Position numbers and translations under genes: made by a program. Below are positions 19,576 to 28,250 of a stretch of 64,000 bases of DNA, piece after piece (the stretch's first letter is position 1; every line of letters begins with the position of its first letter). The DNA comes from an uncultured Prevotellaceae bacterium (GTDB lineage: Bacteria > Bacteroidota > Bacteroidia > Bacteroidales > Bacteroidaceae). Location of the stretch: contig CALDLA010000069.1 of NCBI GenBank assembly GCA_937898415.1, positions 1 to 64,000 on the forward strand, given 5' to 3'. A model generated the notes under the pieces. The model had not been told where the DNA came from. It ran no database searches and saw only the letters and a program-made list of their open reading frames with translations.

Positions 19576-19902
19576 TCAGATGTTCTGTTCCTGGAAGTCC
19601 ATGTCGGCCTCGACCACATAGACCACCTCCTCGGGGTCGAAGTTGCCGGCCTTGTCGCGCATGGCCTGCTGGGTAACAGCCTCGGCCACTTGCATCAGGT
19701 CAATGTCAACCTCGGCCTCCGTCGATTCCAGAATTCCGCTTTCGTAGTAATAATCGACGATGGCGTCCATCAGGTAGAAGAGGTCGTCGTCACTGAAGGC
19801 GGTCTTCAGGTCCTGAGGCAGCCGTTCACGGATAAAAGCTATCTCACGGCGATTTTCCTCTTCGTCCAGCCGGAGTTCGTCTTCAAAAGATTGCTGTTCC
19901 AT
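19576..19902 (-). CDS. Conserved acidic hypothetical protein downstream of trxA
   Basis: 108 residues, strongly acidic and helical (EDELRLDEEENRREIAFIRERL). It has no signal peptide and no domain I can name. It begins 5 bp after the thioredoxin stop, clearly in the same operon. The co-transcription suggests a cytoplasmic protein, and nothing more can be inferred. Confidence 0.8.
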   Translation of the reverse strand: MEQQSFEDELRLDEEENRREIAFIRERLPQDLKTAFSDDDLFYLMDAIVDYYYESGILESTEAEVDIDLMQVAEAVTQQAMRDKAGNFDPEEVVYVVEADMDFQEQNI

Positions 19903-19907
19903 GGCGT

Positions 19908-20222
19908 TCAGAGCAGGGATTGGAATTTCTCATCAAGCTTAGCCTTGTTGACGGCGCCAACGACCTTATCGACCACCTGTCCGCCCTTGAAGAAGAGGAT
20001 GGTAGGGATGTTGCGGATGCCATACTCCATGGCGAGGTCCTCGTTCTCCTCGACATCGCACTTGCCGACGACGACACGTCCGTCATAGTCTTTGGCCAGT
20101 TCGGCAATGATGGGAGCCACCATACGGCAGGGGCCGCACCAGGTAGCCCAGAAATCAACGACTAACGGCAACTGGCCGTTCTTCAGACTCTCAAAGTTCT
20201 CGTTTGTGATTTGTACTTCCAT
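19908..20222 (-). CDS. trxA: Thioredoxin
   Basis: 104 residues, the standard thioredoxin length. The active site WCGPC has its two Cys at residues 29 and 32, and the cis-Pro loop is in IRNIPTILFFKGGQ. There is no signal peptide, so it acts in the cytoplasm as a general disulfide reductase. It starts 21 bp after dnaE on the same strand. Confidence 0.96.
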   Translation of the reverse strand: MEVQITNENFESLKNGQLPLVVDFWATWCGPCRMVAPIIAELAKDYDGRVVVGKCDVEENEDLAMEYGIRNIPTILFFKGGQVVDKVVGAVNKAKLDEKFQSLL

Positions 20223-20243
20223 AATTCTTTTGTTTTTATAGGG

Positions 20244-23200
20244 TTAGTTAATTTTATAGTCTAATGCTTCCGTACGCTCAATATAGTCGATGAGCTGGTG
20301 GCGGACATCGACCGTGCAGTTTTTCGACCGCAGCAGCACATGGCGCTTACCGTTTGAGTCGCGCAGCTGGAAAAAGAGCTTGGTCTTGCCGGGATGCTCG
20401 CTCACCAATTGTCCAAGATCGGCCACAATCTGCTCGTCCAGCAAGTCAGTGGTCATCTGAATGGTGATGCGGTCGATAGCCTTCTCCTTGATGGTCTGCA
20501 GGTATTCCACGCCCGTCACCTTCAGGTCCAGCGGACTGTCCTCCTTGAACTGGAAACGGGGTTTCATCTTTCCTGTGACATAGACTGACGAGCCAATGGA
20601 GAAATAGCCCGAACGGACGCCCCAGTCTTCGCCGAACATCGCCAGTTCGCCCGAGCCTTCGAAGTCCTCGAGGGTGACAATGCCGAAGGGCTTGCCCGTC
20701 TTGGTAAAGCCCGTCCTGACAGCGGTCACGATGCCGCCGAGGACGACGTCGTCGCGGTCCTTCAACTGCTGCAGGTCAGCCAGTTCCGCACACTTCGTGT
20801 TGCAGAGGTTGTCGAGCACAATCTTATACTCGTCCAGGGGATGGGCCGAGAGGTAGATGCCCACGAGGTCGCGCTCCTTATTGAGGCGTTCGATGTCGCT
20901 CCAGCGGATATCCGTCTTGGGGATGGGCGGAGTGGCAATCTCGATGCCGTCGTCGAAGCCGCCAAACAGCGAGTTCTGTGCCTCCTGCTTTTCCTGCTGG
21001 TACATCTGTCCGTAGCGCACCAGGGTATCAAGGAAGGACTCGCCCTTGGCATTCTCAGCAAAAAACTGCTCGCGACGGATGCCGAACGAGTCGAAGCCTC
21101 CGCTGAGGGCCAGCGACTCGTAAGCCTTGCGGTTGACATTGGCAAAGCTGACGCGCTGGGCGAAGTCGAAGATGCTTTTGTAGGGGCCGTTCTGCTCGCG
21201 CTCGTCGATGATGGCCTGAGCTGCAGAATCGCCCATTCCCTTGATGGCGGCCAGTCCGAAGCGAATCTCACCCTTGTGGTTCACACCAAACTTCTGATAC
21301 GACTCGTTGACATCAGGTCCCAGCGTAGCAATACCCATCTGCTTACATTCGTCCATGAGCTTCGTGATTTCCGTTATCTGGTCGCGGCGACGGCTCATGA
21401 TGGCTGCCATGAACTCAGCGGGATAGTTGGCCTTGAGGTAGGCCGTCTGGTAGGCCACCCACGAATAGCAGGCGGCATGCGACTTGTTGAAGGCGTAGGA
21501 AGCAAAAGCCTCCCAGTCGCCCCAAATCTTGTCAAGCACCTTCGGGTCGTGGCCGTTCTTCTTGCCGCCATCGATGAACTTAGGCTTCATCTTGTCGACG
21601 ATGTCCTTCTTCTTCTTACCCATGGCCTTGCGCAGGGCGTCACTCTCGCCACGGGTGAAATCGGCCAGCAGACGCGAGAGTAGCATCACCTGCTCCTGAT
21701 AGACGGTGATGCCGTAGGTGTCCTTCAGGTACTTCTCCATCACGGGAATATCGTAGGTGATGGGTTCCTCACCGTGCTTACGACGGATGAACTGAGGGAT
21801 ATAGCCCATGGGGCCCGGACGGTAGAGGGCGTTCATGGCAATGAGGTCTTCGAAGACCGTAGGTTTCAGCTCGCGCAGGTATTTCTGCATGCCTGCCGAT
21901 TCAAACTGGAAGGTGCCGACAGTGCGGCCCTGCTGGTAGAGTTCGTAGGTCTTGGCATCGTCAATGGGGATGGTGTCGAGGTCAACGTCGATGCCGCGCG
22001 TCATCTTGATATTGGCACAGGCCTCCTTCAGCTCGGAAAGGGTCTTCAGTCCGAGGAAGTCCATCTTGATGAGTCCCGTCGACTCAATGACATGACCGTC
22101 GTACTGTGTACAGTTAGTCTTCGTGTCCTTGAAGTCAGGGTCGTCAGCCGTACTGACAGGCACCCAGTCGCTGATGGGGTCGCGACAGATGATGAAGCCG
22201 CAGGCATGGATGCCGGTACCACGGACGGTGCCCTCAAGCATCTTGGCATATTTGATGGTATTGGCCAACACGGGGTCATTCGATGCCTCGGCATCGCGCA
22301 GCTCGGGCACGGCCTTGATAGCATTGGTCAGATTCATCTTCGGCGTCTTGCCGTCAACGTCGGGCAGACGGTCGGGAATGGCCTTGCACAAGGCGTTCGA
22401 TATCGCCAGCGGCAGTTTCTCCACGCGCGCGACATCCTTAATACTATTCTTAGTAGCCATCGAGGCGTAGGTGATGATATGGGCACAGTTCTCGTGGCCA
22501 TATTTGTCCTCGACCCACTTCAGCACACGGCCACGGCCGTCGTCGTCGAAGTCGGTATCGATATCGGGCAGCGAGATACGGTCGGGGTTCAGGAAGCGCT
22601 CGAACAGCAGGTCGTACTTCAGCGGGTCAATCTTGGTGATACCTAAGCAGTAGGCCACCACTGAGCCAGCCGCCGAGCCACGGCCCGGTCCCACCATCAC
22701 GCCCAGTTCGTCGCGGGCAGAGTTGATGAAGTCCTGCACGATGAGGAAGTAGCCAGGGAAACCCATCGTCTTCATGATGTGCAGTTCGAAGCGCACGCGG
22801 TCGTCGACCTCCTTCGACAACAGCTCGCCGTAGCGGCGGTGAGCTCCCTCATACGCCAACTTGGCCAGGTAGTCGGCCTCGAACTTGATGCGGTACAGCT
22901 TGTCGTAGCCGCCCAGCTTATTGATTTTCTTCTCGCCTTCCTCTGGTGGTAGCGGGTTTTCACCGTTTTCGTCTCGCGTAAACTCTTCGTAAAGGTCTTG
23001 CTCCGTAAACTTCTGCCGCCACTGCTCCTCCGTACCGAACTCCTCAGGAATGGGGAAGAACGGCATGATGGGGTCGTGGTCGAGCGAGTAGAACTCCACC
23101 TTATCCAATATCTCCAGGGTATTGCTGAGGGCCTCGGGAACGTCGCTGAAGATGGCATTCATCTCCTCACGCGTCTTGAACCACTCCTGCTTGGAATAGA

Positions 23201-23975
23201 GCATGCGGGTGGGGTCGTCCAGATCCTTCGCCGTAGCCAGACAGAGCAGGTGGTCGTGGGCCTCGGCATTCTCCTCGTCGACGAAGTGGACATCGTTCGT
23301 ACAGACGAGCTTGATGCCATACTCATGGGCCAGCTCTATCAGCACCTTGTTGGCCTGCTGCTGCATGGGGAACGTCTCGCGGTTGGCCCGCTGCGCAGGG
23401 TTCTTCACCTCGTGGCGCTGCAACTCTAAATAGTAGTCGTCGCCAAAGACGCGCTTGTGCCACTCTATCGACTTGCGGGCACCTTCGATGTCGCCGTTCA
23501 GAATCTTCTTGGGCACCTCGCCGGCAATGCAGGCCGAGCAGACAATCAGCCCCTCGTGGTAGCGCTCCAGGTCGGCATGGTCGGTACGGGGACGCATATA
23601 GTAGCCGTCAGTCCACGACCGCGACACCAGCTTGATCAGGTTCTTGTAGCCCTGATAGTTCTTGGCCAGCACGATGAGGTGATAGCCGCCCTGGTCCTCC
23701 TTGCCGTTCTTCTGCTCCTTGGGACCGTTCCTGGCCACATACATCTCACAGCCGAAGATGGGCTTAAAGGGTTCCAGTCCATCCTTCTGGCGTTTTCCGT
23801 TGATACCAACACAATAGTCGAAGAACTCCTTGATGCCAAACATATCGCCGTGGTCGGTCACGGCCATGCCCCGCATCCCGTTGGCAATGGCCTTGTCAAC
23901 GAGTTTCGAAATCTTCGACTGTCCGTCAAGTATAGAGTAATAAGTATGTACGTGTAGATGAATGAAGTCTTCCAT
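20244..23975 (-). CDS. dnaE: DNA polymerase III alpha subunit
   Basis: 1243 residues from the ATG at 23975, which opens MEDFIHLHVHTYYSILDG. An ATG 12 codons upstream lies inside the promoter and was rejected. Domains in order: PHP (residues 1 to about 280, HLHVHT metal motif); polymerase palm with GPGRGSAAGS and the catalytic acidic motif PDIDTDF (Asp471, Asp473); fingers and HhH region (about 830-960); OB fold and C-terminal tau-binding region. It is the replicative polymerase catalytic subunit. It heads an operon with trxA. Confidence 0.97.
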   Translation of the reverse strand: MEDFIHLHVHTYYSILDGQSKISKLVDKAIANGMRGMAVTDHGDMFGIKEFFDYCVGINGKRQKDGLEPFKPIFGCEMYVARNGPKEQKNGKEDQGGYHLIVLAKNYQGYKNLIKLVSRSWTDGYYMRPRTDHADLERYHEGLIVCSACIAGEVPKKILNGDIEGARKSIEWHKRVFGDDYYLELQRHEVKNPAQRANRETFPMQQQANKVLIELAHEYGIKLVCTNDVHFVDEENAEAHDHLLCLATAKDLDDPTRMLYSKQEWFKTREEMNAIFSDVPEALSNTLEILDKVEFYSLDHDPIMPFFPIPEEFGTEEQWRQKFTEQDLYEEFTRDENGENPLPPEEGEKKINKLGGYDKLYRIKFEADYLAKLAYEGAHRRYGELLSKEVDDRVRFELHIMKTMGFPGYFLIVQDFINSARDELGVMVGPGRGSAAGSVVAYCLGITKIDPLKYDLLFERFLNPDRISLPDIDTDFDDDGRGRVLKWVEDKYGHENCAHIITYASMATKNSIKDVARVEKLPLAISNALCKAIPDRLPDVDGKTPKMNLTNAIKAVPELRDAEASNDPVLANTIKYAKMLEGTVRGTGIHACGFIICRDPISDWVPVSTADDPDFKDTKTNCTQYDGHVIESTGLIKMDFLGLKTLSELKEACANIKMTRGIDVDLDTIPIDDAKTYELYQQGRTVGTFQFESAGMQKYLRELKPTVFEDLIAMNALYRPGPMGYIPQFIRRKHGEEPITYDIPVMEKYLKDTYGITVYQEQVMLLSRLLADFTRGESDALRKAMGKKKKDIVDKMKPKFIDGGKKNGHDPKVLDKIWGDWEAFASYAFNKSHAACYSWVAYQTAYLKANYPAEFMAAIMSRRRDQITEITKLMDECKQMGIATLGPDVNESYQKFGVNHKGEIRFGLAAIKGMGDSAAQAIIDEREQNGPYKSIFDFAQRVSFANVNRKAYESLALSGGFDSFGIRREQFFAENAKGESFLDTLVRYGQMYQQEKQEAQNSLFGGFDDGIEIATPPIPKTDIRWSDIERLNKERDLVGIYLSAHPLDEYKIVLDNLCNTKCAELADLQQLKDRDDVVLGGIVTAVRTGFTKTGKPFGIVTLEDFEGSGELAMFGEDWGVRSGYFSIGSSVYVTGKMKPRFQFKEDSPLDLKVTGVEYLQTIKEKAIDRITIQMTTDLLDEQIVADLGQLVSEHPGKTKLFFQLRDSNGKRHVLLRSKNCTVDVRHQLIDYIERTEALDYKIN

Positions 23976-23980
23976 GTGTG

Positions 23981-24012
23981 CAAAGATACGCCTTTTCCAT
24001 GATTCTGCCAAA
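23981..24012 (-). promoter_or_regulatory. Promoter of dnaE, nearly leaderless
   Basis: On the minus strand TTTG (plus 24009-24012), a 20-bp spacer, TATCTTTG (plus 23981-23988), then only 5 bases to the ATG. This fixes the start of dnaE and predicts an ultra-short or absent leader. Confidence 0.7.
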
Positions 24013-24039
24013 CGAAAAAGCGTAAAAAAGGGTAAAATA

Positions 24040-24071
24040 TTTGTATCTTACGTAAAAAAAGCGTACCTTTG
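24040..24071 (+). promoter_or_regulatory. Promoter of psd operon
   Basis: TTTG (24040-24043), a 20-bp spacer, TACCTTTG (24064-24071), with the psd ATG 24 bases on. It is divergent from the dnaE promoter across about 120 bp. Confidence 0.7.
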
Positions 24072-24095
24072 CAGCGCAAATGCTAAAAACTAGCC

Positions 24096-24785
24096 ATGGG
24101 AGAAAGAATCAAGAAACTAAAGAAGATAAGAATTCACCACGAAGGCACCAGCGAACTGTTCTATAGCGCCCTCTTTGTCGTGGCTATCGGCACACTGCTC
24201 TGGTATGCTTTCGATACCATCATTCCCTGCGTCGTCATCACCACCATCCTTGCTGCGGCATGGTTCCTGGTACTCAACTTCTACCGCTGCCCCATCCGCT
24301 ACTTCAACGGCGATACGGAACGCACCGTCGTTGCCCCGGCTGACGGCAAAGTGGTAGTCATAGAGGAAACGGAGGAGAACGACTACTTCCATGACAGACG
24401 ACTGATGATTTCCATCTTCATGAGTCCGCTGAACGTCCATGCCAACTGGTTCCCAGTGGACGGACGGGTGAAGTTTGTCAAGCACTTCAACGGCAACTAC
24501 CATAAGGCATGGCTGCCCAAGGCCAGCGAAGAGAACGAGCATGCCGACATCATGATCGAGACGCCTGAGGGGGAGGACATCCTGGTGCGTCAGATAGCCG
24601 GTGCCATGGCGCGCCGCATCGTCACCTACGCCAAGGCCGAGGAGGAGTGCTACATTGACCAGCACTTAGGTTTCATCAAACTTGGTTCGCGCGTCGATGT
24701 CTTCCTGCCCATCAACTCGAAGGTCTGTGTCACCATGGAACAGCCGACGATTGGCGATCAGACGGTCATTGCAAAATTGCGTTAG
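24096..24785 (+). CDS. psd: Phosphatidylserine decarboxylase
   Basis: 229 residues, the short Psd form. Two N-terminal membrane segments (about 17-60) precede the catalytic domain. The proenzyme is expected to cleave itself at Gly197-Ser198 in FIKLGSRVDVFLP, making Ser198 the pyruvoyl group of the alpha chain. It converts phosphatidylserine to phosphatidylethanolamine at the inner membrane. The next gene makes phosphatidylserine, so the two steps of the pathway are adjacent. The last base of its stop codon is the first base of the inverted repeat that encloses the pssA start. Confidence 0.95.
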   Translation: MGERIKKLKKIRIHHEGTSELFYSALFVVAIGTLLWYAFDTIIPCVVITTILAAAWFLVLNFYRCPIRYFNGDTERTVVAPADGKVVVIEETEENDYFHDRRLMISIFMSPLNVHANWFPVDGRVKFVKHFNGNYHKAWLPKASEENEHADIMIETPEGEDILVRQIAGAMARRIVTYAKAEEECYIDQHLGFIKLGSRVDVFLPINSKVCVTMEQPTIGDQTVIAKLR

Positions 24786-24903
24786 CCCCCTAAGCTAGGG
24801 GGATGGGGGTCTGAACAAACGAAGACCTCCAAATATAAAAAACACAAGGAGAAGAGATATGAGTAAACCCTGTTCAGACCCCCAACCCCCTAACTTAGGG
24901 GGC
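24785..24903. repeat. 33-bp inverted repeat enclosing the pssA ribosome-binding site and start
   Basis: The left arm 24785-24817 and the right arm 24871-24903 are inverted copies identical at 31 of 33 positions. Each arm also carries its own small palindrome (CCCCCTA...TAGGGGG). The 53-bp interval contains AAGGAG (24846-24851) and the ATG (24859). The right arm is translated as residues 5-15 of PssA. The sequence style resembles G/C-tract REP-like palindromes found in Bacteroidetes; no transposase is nearby. Confidence 0.9.
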
Positions 24904-25578
24904 CTGTGCAACATCCCTAATACCATCACCTGCTGCAACCTGATTTCAGGCTGCATTGCCACTTTCTGGGCTTTTCAGGGTGACTATCCGCTGGCGCTGC
25001 TGTTCATCGTCATCGGTGCCGTGTTCGACTTCTTCGACGGCATGACGGCCCGACTGCTGCATGTATCCTCGCCTATCGGCAAGGAGCTCGACTCATTAGC
25101 CGACGACATCACGTTTGGATTCGCACCGTCGGCCATCATCTTCGACTTCCTTTGCAAGTTCCACACACACTTGTATTTCATCCCCTTTCTGGCTTTCGTC
25201 ATGGCTGCCTTCTCGGCCCTGCGGTTGGCGAAGTTCAACCTCGACGAGCGTCAGGCATTAGGGTTCATCGGGCTGCCGACACCTGCCAACGCCCTGTTTT
25301 GGGGGGCACTCATCGTGGGGTTTGGTGACACCATCGCCGCACTGAGTTACGCCCATTGGCTGATTCTTCTGGGCAGCTTCATCAGTTGTTACCTGCTGAT
25401 CAGCGAGATTCCGATGTTCGCGCTGAAGTTCAAGACGTGGGGATGGAAGGGCAACGAGATCAAGTACTTCTTCCTACTGACGTGTATTCCCCTGTTGGTG
25501 TTGTTCGGTATCAGCGGTATTGCCATGATCATCGCCTGGTACGTTCTGCTCTCCGTCATCACCAGTCTCAGAAAATAA
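24859..25578 (+). CDS. pssA: CDP-diacylglycerol-serine O-phosphatidyltransferase
   Basis: 239 residues, multi-pass. The CDP-alcohol phosphotransferase motif DGx2ARx8Gx3Dx3D is complete: D60, G61, A64, R65, G74, D78, D82. It forms phosphatidylserine from CDP-diacylglycerol and serine at the inner membrane and feeds psd upstream. AAGGAG lies 7 bases before the ATG. Residues 2-17 (SKPCSDPQPPNLGGLC) come from the right arm of an inverted repeat and its edges; known homologues, as I recall them, enter IPNTITCCN after only a few residues. The extension is probably harmless at the N-terminus. Confidence 0.95.
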   Translation: MSKPCSDPQPPNLGGLCNIPNTITCCNLISGCIATFWAFQGDYPLALLFIVIGAVFDFFDGMTARLLHVSSPIGKELDSLADDITFGFAPSAIIFDFLCKFHTHLYFIPFLAFVMAAFSALRLAKFNLDERQALGFIGLPTPANALFWGALIVGFGDTIAALSYAHWLILLGSFISCYLLISEIPMFALKFKTWGWKGNEIKYFFLLTCIPLLVLFGISGIAMIIAWYVLLSVITSLRK

Positions 25579-25612
25579 AGAAATGCTATTTACCTAAATT
25601 AACTATAGTCCT

Positions 25613-26011
25613 ATGAAAGAAATCCTGATTGCCATCCTGTGCGTCTTCATCTTCATCACCATCGTGCTGGCTATTTTGTTTCATGAGCACGTACGCAAAA
25701 TCAGGAAGATGCTGAAGCAGGCTGCCGATGCTCGCGAAGCCCGCAAGCAGGCTGAGGAGGATGAATACTTCAAGCGCACGTCGAACAAGCACTACTATGC
25801 CGAGGAGAAGCCCAAGTTCAAAGAGGACTACTTCAAGAGTGCCGACACACCTCAAGACAAGCAGAGACAGAGGCAAAAGAAGACCACCACCCGACGCACG
25901 ATGCAGACGGGCAGTGGTGTAACGATTATCGACGGTCGCGACGAACAACAGACAGACCGCAAAATCTTTGAATCAGGCGAAGGCGAATACGTCGAGTTCG
26001 AAGAGGTTTAG
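25613..26011 (+). CDS. DUF4834-like small membrane-anchored protein
   Basis: 132 residues. A single N-terminal membrane segment (ILIAILCVFIFITIVLAILF, residues 4-23) is followed by a charged, mostly disordered tail rich in Lys, Arg, Glu and Gln. Size and layout match the Bacteroidetes DUF4834 family, whose role is unknown. It starts 34 bp after pssA on the same strand and probably belongs to that transcript. Its stop overlaps the convergent pyrH stop. Confidence 0.8.
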   Translation: MKEILIAILCVFIFITIVLAILFHEHVRKIRKMLKQAADAREARKQAEEDEYFKRTSNKHYYAEEKPKFKEDYFKSADTPQDKQRQRQKKTTTRRTMQTGSGVTIIDGRDEQQTDRKIFESGEGEYVEFEEV

Positions 26012-26715
26012 TTATGAACTAACGTGCCTATCTCTTCGCCATCCATCACCTTCTTCAGGTTTCCTACGACATCCATGTTGAAGACATAGATGGGCAGGTT
26101 GTTGTCCTGACACATACAGATAGCGGTCAGGTCCATCACCTTCAGACCTCGTGCGAGCACCTCTTTGTAAGTAATAGCGTCAAACTTCGTAGCCGTCGGG
26201 TCTTTTTCGGGGTCGGCGGTATAGACACCATCCACACGTGTTCCCTTCAGCATGACGTCGGCCTCAATCTCGATGCCGCGCAGCGATGAGCCCGTATCGG
26301 TCGTAAAGTAGGGAGAACCCGTACCGGCAGAGAAGATGCAGACGTATCCCTGCTCCATGGCCTCAATGGCCTTCCACTTGGTATAGAACTCGCCGATAGG
26401 CTCCATGCGGATGGCCGTCAGCACCTTGTTCTTGACACCCACGGCTCCTAAGGCGGAGCTGAGTGCCAGCGAGTTGATGACCGTGGCACACATACCCATC
26501 TGGTCGCCCTTCACACGGTCGAAACCCTTCTGTGAACCACTCAGGCCACGGAAGATGTTGCCACCGCCGATGACAATGCCTATCTGCACGCCCATCTCGG
26601 CCACCTCCTTAATCTGTTTGGCATAGTCACTCAGGCGTTCCGGGTCAATGCCGTAGCCCTGCTTACCCATCAGGCTCTCGCCCGACAACTTCAATAGAAT
26701 TCTCTTAAATCTCAT
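26008..26715 (-). CDS. pyrH: UMP kinase
   Basis: 235 residues. The amino-acid-kinase fold begins at RILLKLSGESLMG, with the nucleotide and UMP loops at IVIGGGNIFRG and FSAGTGSPYFTTD. It phosphorylates UMP to UDP in the cytoplasm with ATP. It lies 6 bp after birA on the same strand, and no promoter was found between them, so the two are probably co-transcribed. Confidence 0.97.
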   Translation of the reverse strand: MRFKRILLKLSGESLMGKQGYGIDPERLSDYAKQIKEVAEMGVQIGIVIGGGNIFRGLSGSQKGFDRVKGDQMGMCATVINSLALSSALGAVGVKNKVLTAIRMEPIGEFYTKWKAIEAMEQGYVCIFSAGTGSPYFTTDTGSSLRGIEIEADVMLKGTRVDGVYTADPEKDPTATKFDAITYKEVLARGLKVMDLTAICMCQDNNLPIYVFNMDVVGNLKKVMDGEEIGTLVHN

Positions 26716-26721
26716 ACTTCC

Positions 26722-27420
26722 TTATATTATAAATTGTACTTCCTTGAATGCATAGATACGTTCATTGGCGGCTTCGTCGCTAAGAACCAAATGACCGTCC
26801 TCGCGAACGTCAGCTATTTCGGCCATAAAAGCACCGTCAGCATCGGCATACGGATGGAATCCCCGCCGCCGGTAGAGACGCGACAGATAGTGGTTGCGGA
26901 TGTCGTGGCCCAACAGCCTGTCAAACCGCCGCAGGATATCACGGAGCAACTCGTCACGGTCGGTCTCCTGGCCACTCACCTGCCACAGCGACACGGGATT
27001 AGGGGCATCGCTACGGAAGTCACGCTGATTGACGTTCAGTCCCACACCGATGATGCTGTTCTTGATGACAGTTCCCTTCAGCGTGTTTTCGATGAGTATG
27101 CCGGCAATCTTGCCGTTTCTCCAATAAATGTCGTTGGGCCATTTGATACTCAGGTCACCGATATATTGCTCCAGCGACTCACAGATAGCCAGCGAGATGG
27201 CCATCGAGATGTGGAATTGCCGAACGGCAGGAATGTCGTGAGGATGAACAAGCATCGAGAACAGTAGGTTCTTGCCCCGCTCCGACTCCCATGTATTTGT
27301 TCCGCAGCCACGACCAGCCGTCTGGTAGTCGGCCACGACCACCATGCCGTCCTCACCGTGTTCCTTCAGCCAGTTATTGGTGGAGTTCGTTTCATCGATA
27401 TGTACTATTTTCCATTCCAC
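26722..27420 (-). CDS. birA: Biotin-[acetyl-CoA carboxylase] ligase, monofunctional
   Basis: 232 residues from a GTG at 27420 (VEWKIVHIDETNSTNNWL). A longer reading from an ATG at 27498 would run through the TATCTTTG box and add a Lys-rich repeat-derived N-terminus, so it was rejected. Motifs present: GRGCGTNTWESERGKNLLFS (biotinyl-AMP loop) and KWPNDIYW with KIAGILIE. There is no N-terminal helix-turn-helix, so it is the non-repressor class. It attaches biotin to carboxyl carrier proteins. Confidence 0.93.
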   Translation of the reverse strand: MEWKIVHIDETNSTNNWLKEHGEDGMVVVADYQTAGRGCGTNTWESERGKNLLFSMLVHPHDIPAVRQFHISMAISLAICESLEQYIGDLSIKWPNDIYWRNGKIAGILIENTLKGTVIKNSIIGVGLNVNQRDFRSDAPNPVSLWQVSGQETDRDELLRDILRRFDRLLGHDIRNHYLSRLYRRRGFHPYADADGAFMAEIADVREDGHLVLSDEAANERIYAFKEVQFII

Positions 27421-27424
27421 GTTG

Positions 27425-27432
27425 CAAAGATA
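27425..27432 (-). promoter_or_regulatory. -7 promoter box of birA
   Basis: TATCTTTG on the minus strand, 4 bases before the GTG start. No TTTG is found at 19-20 bp, where a TTTTCAC-type simple repeat lies instead. Confidence 0.5.
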
Positions 27433-27474
27433 CAAATTTTTCACTTTTCGCTTTTCACTTTTCACTTTTTTTAT

Positions 27475-27482
27475 TATCTTTG
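27475..27482 (+). promoter_or_regulatory. -7 promoter box of tadA
   Basis: TATCTTTG, 4 bases before the tadA ATG at 27487, divergent from the birA box. The space between the two boxes is a short TTTTCAC-type repeat. Confidence 0.5.
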
Positions 27483-27486
27483 CACC

Positions 27487-27930
27487 ATGACTCAACAAGA
27501 ATTAGACGAAAAATACATGCGCCTTGCGTTGGATGAGGCCAAACGGGCCTTCGACGAAGGTGAAATCCCTATTGGCTGCGTTGTGGTTTGCAAGGATCGT
27601 GTCGTTGCCCGTTCCCACAACCTGACGGAGACACTCTGCGACGTCACCGCCCATGCCGAGATGCAGGCCATCACTGCTGCTGCCAATACCCTGGGCGGCA
27701 AGTACCTGACTGACTGCACCCTCTACGTCACCGTGGAGCCGTGTCCCATGTGTGCCGGAGCCTTAGGCTGGGCACAGCTGCCCCGCATCGTCTACGGATG
27801 CGACGACCCCAAACGCGGCTACCGTGAGTATGCCCCCCGTGCCCTGCATCCCAAGACAAACGTAACTGGCGGCACCTTCAGTGAAGAGTGCCGCCAGCTG
27901 ATGCAGGATTTCTTTAGAAACCGGCGATAA
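27487..27930 (+). CDS. tadA: tRNA-specific adenosine deaminase
   Basis: 147 residues from the ATG at 27487, directly after a TATCTTTG box; a longer frame from 27358 was rejected for that reason. The zinc deaminase signature is complete: HAE at 56-58 (His56 ligand, Glu58 proton shuttle) and PCPMC with Cys86 and Cys89. It converts A34 to inosine in tRNA-Arg(ACG). A general nucleoside or guanine deaminase role is the alternative, but length and motif spacing fit TadA. Confidence 0.9.
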   Translation: MTQQELDEKYMRLALDEAKRAFDEGEIPIGCVVVCKDRVVARSHNLTETLCDVTAHAEMQAITAAANTLGGKYLTDCTLYVTVEPCPMCAGALGWAQLPRIVYGCDDPKRGYREYAPRALHPKTNVTGGTFSEECRQLMQDFFRNRR

Positions 27931-28250
27931 TGATCGTTTTTTTCCCCCACTTTACTTGTTTACTGGATGACTCTAAGTCGACTTTGTATTTATTCTGACT
28001 TTATTCTATCAAAATAGAGCAGAAATAATCAATTATGCCTTGTTTTGTTAATAAAAACACCCTAAATGTGATTTTTTTATAATTTTATTCGTTTTTTTGA
28101 AACTTATGTAGTATTTTTGCACTTTGAAACGGATGGAAATGGCCAATTCTAGTGTGAAGGAAGCTATAATAAATTAATGTACGCGTGAGAAAACTGCGAG
28201 AAAACAATTCATATTTTAATTTATAAACAAACAAAAAAACGAGAGAGATT
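27931..28250 (+). promoter_or_regulatory. AT-rich leader and promoter region of the second SusC/D operon
   Basis: This 320-bp stretch contains no supportable gene. A TATTTTTG -7 box lies at 28112-28119, but no TTTG sits 19-20 bp upstream, which hints at a regulated or alternative-sigma promoter. The predicted leader of about 125 bases is long compared with other genes here. Confidence 0.5.

Noticed and set aside
24785..24903. Complete insertion sequence at the pssA start
   Set aside because: The inverted repeat spans only 119 bp with no transposase and no visible target duplication, so it is at most a REP- or MITE-like element.
27421..27498. Upstream ATG (27498) as birA start
   Set aside because: The added residues would be read through the TATCTTTG box and simple-repeat DNA; the GTG at 27420 is in the right place behind the box.
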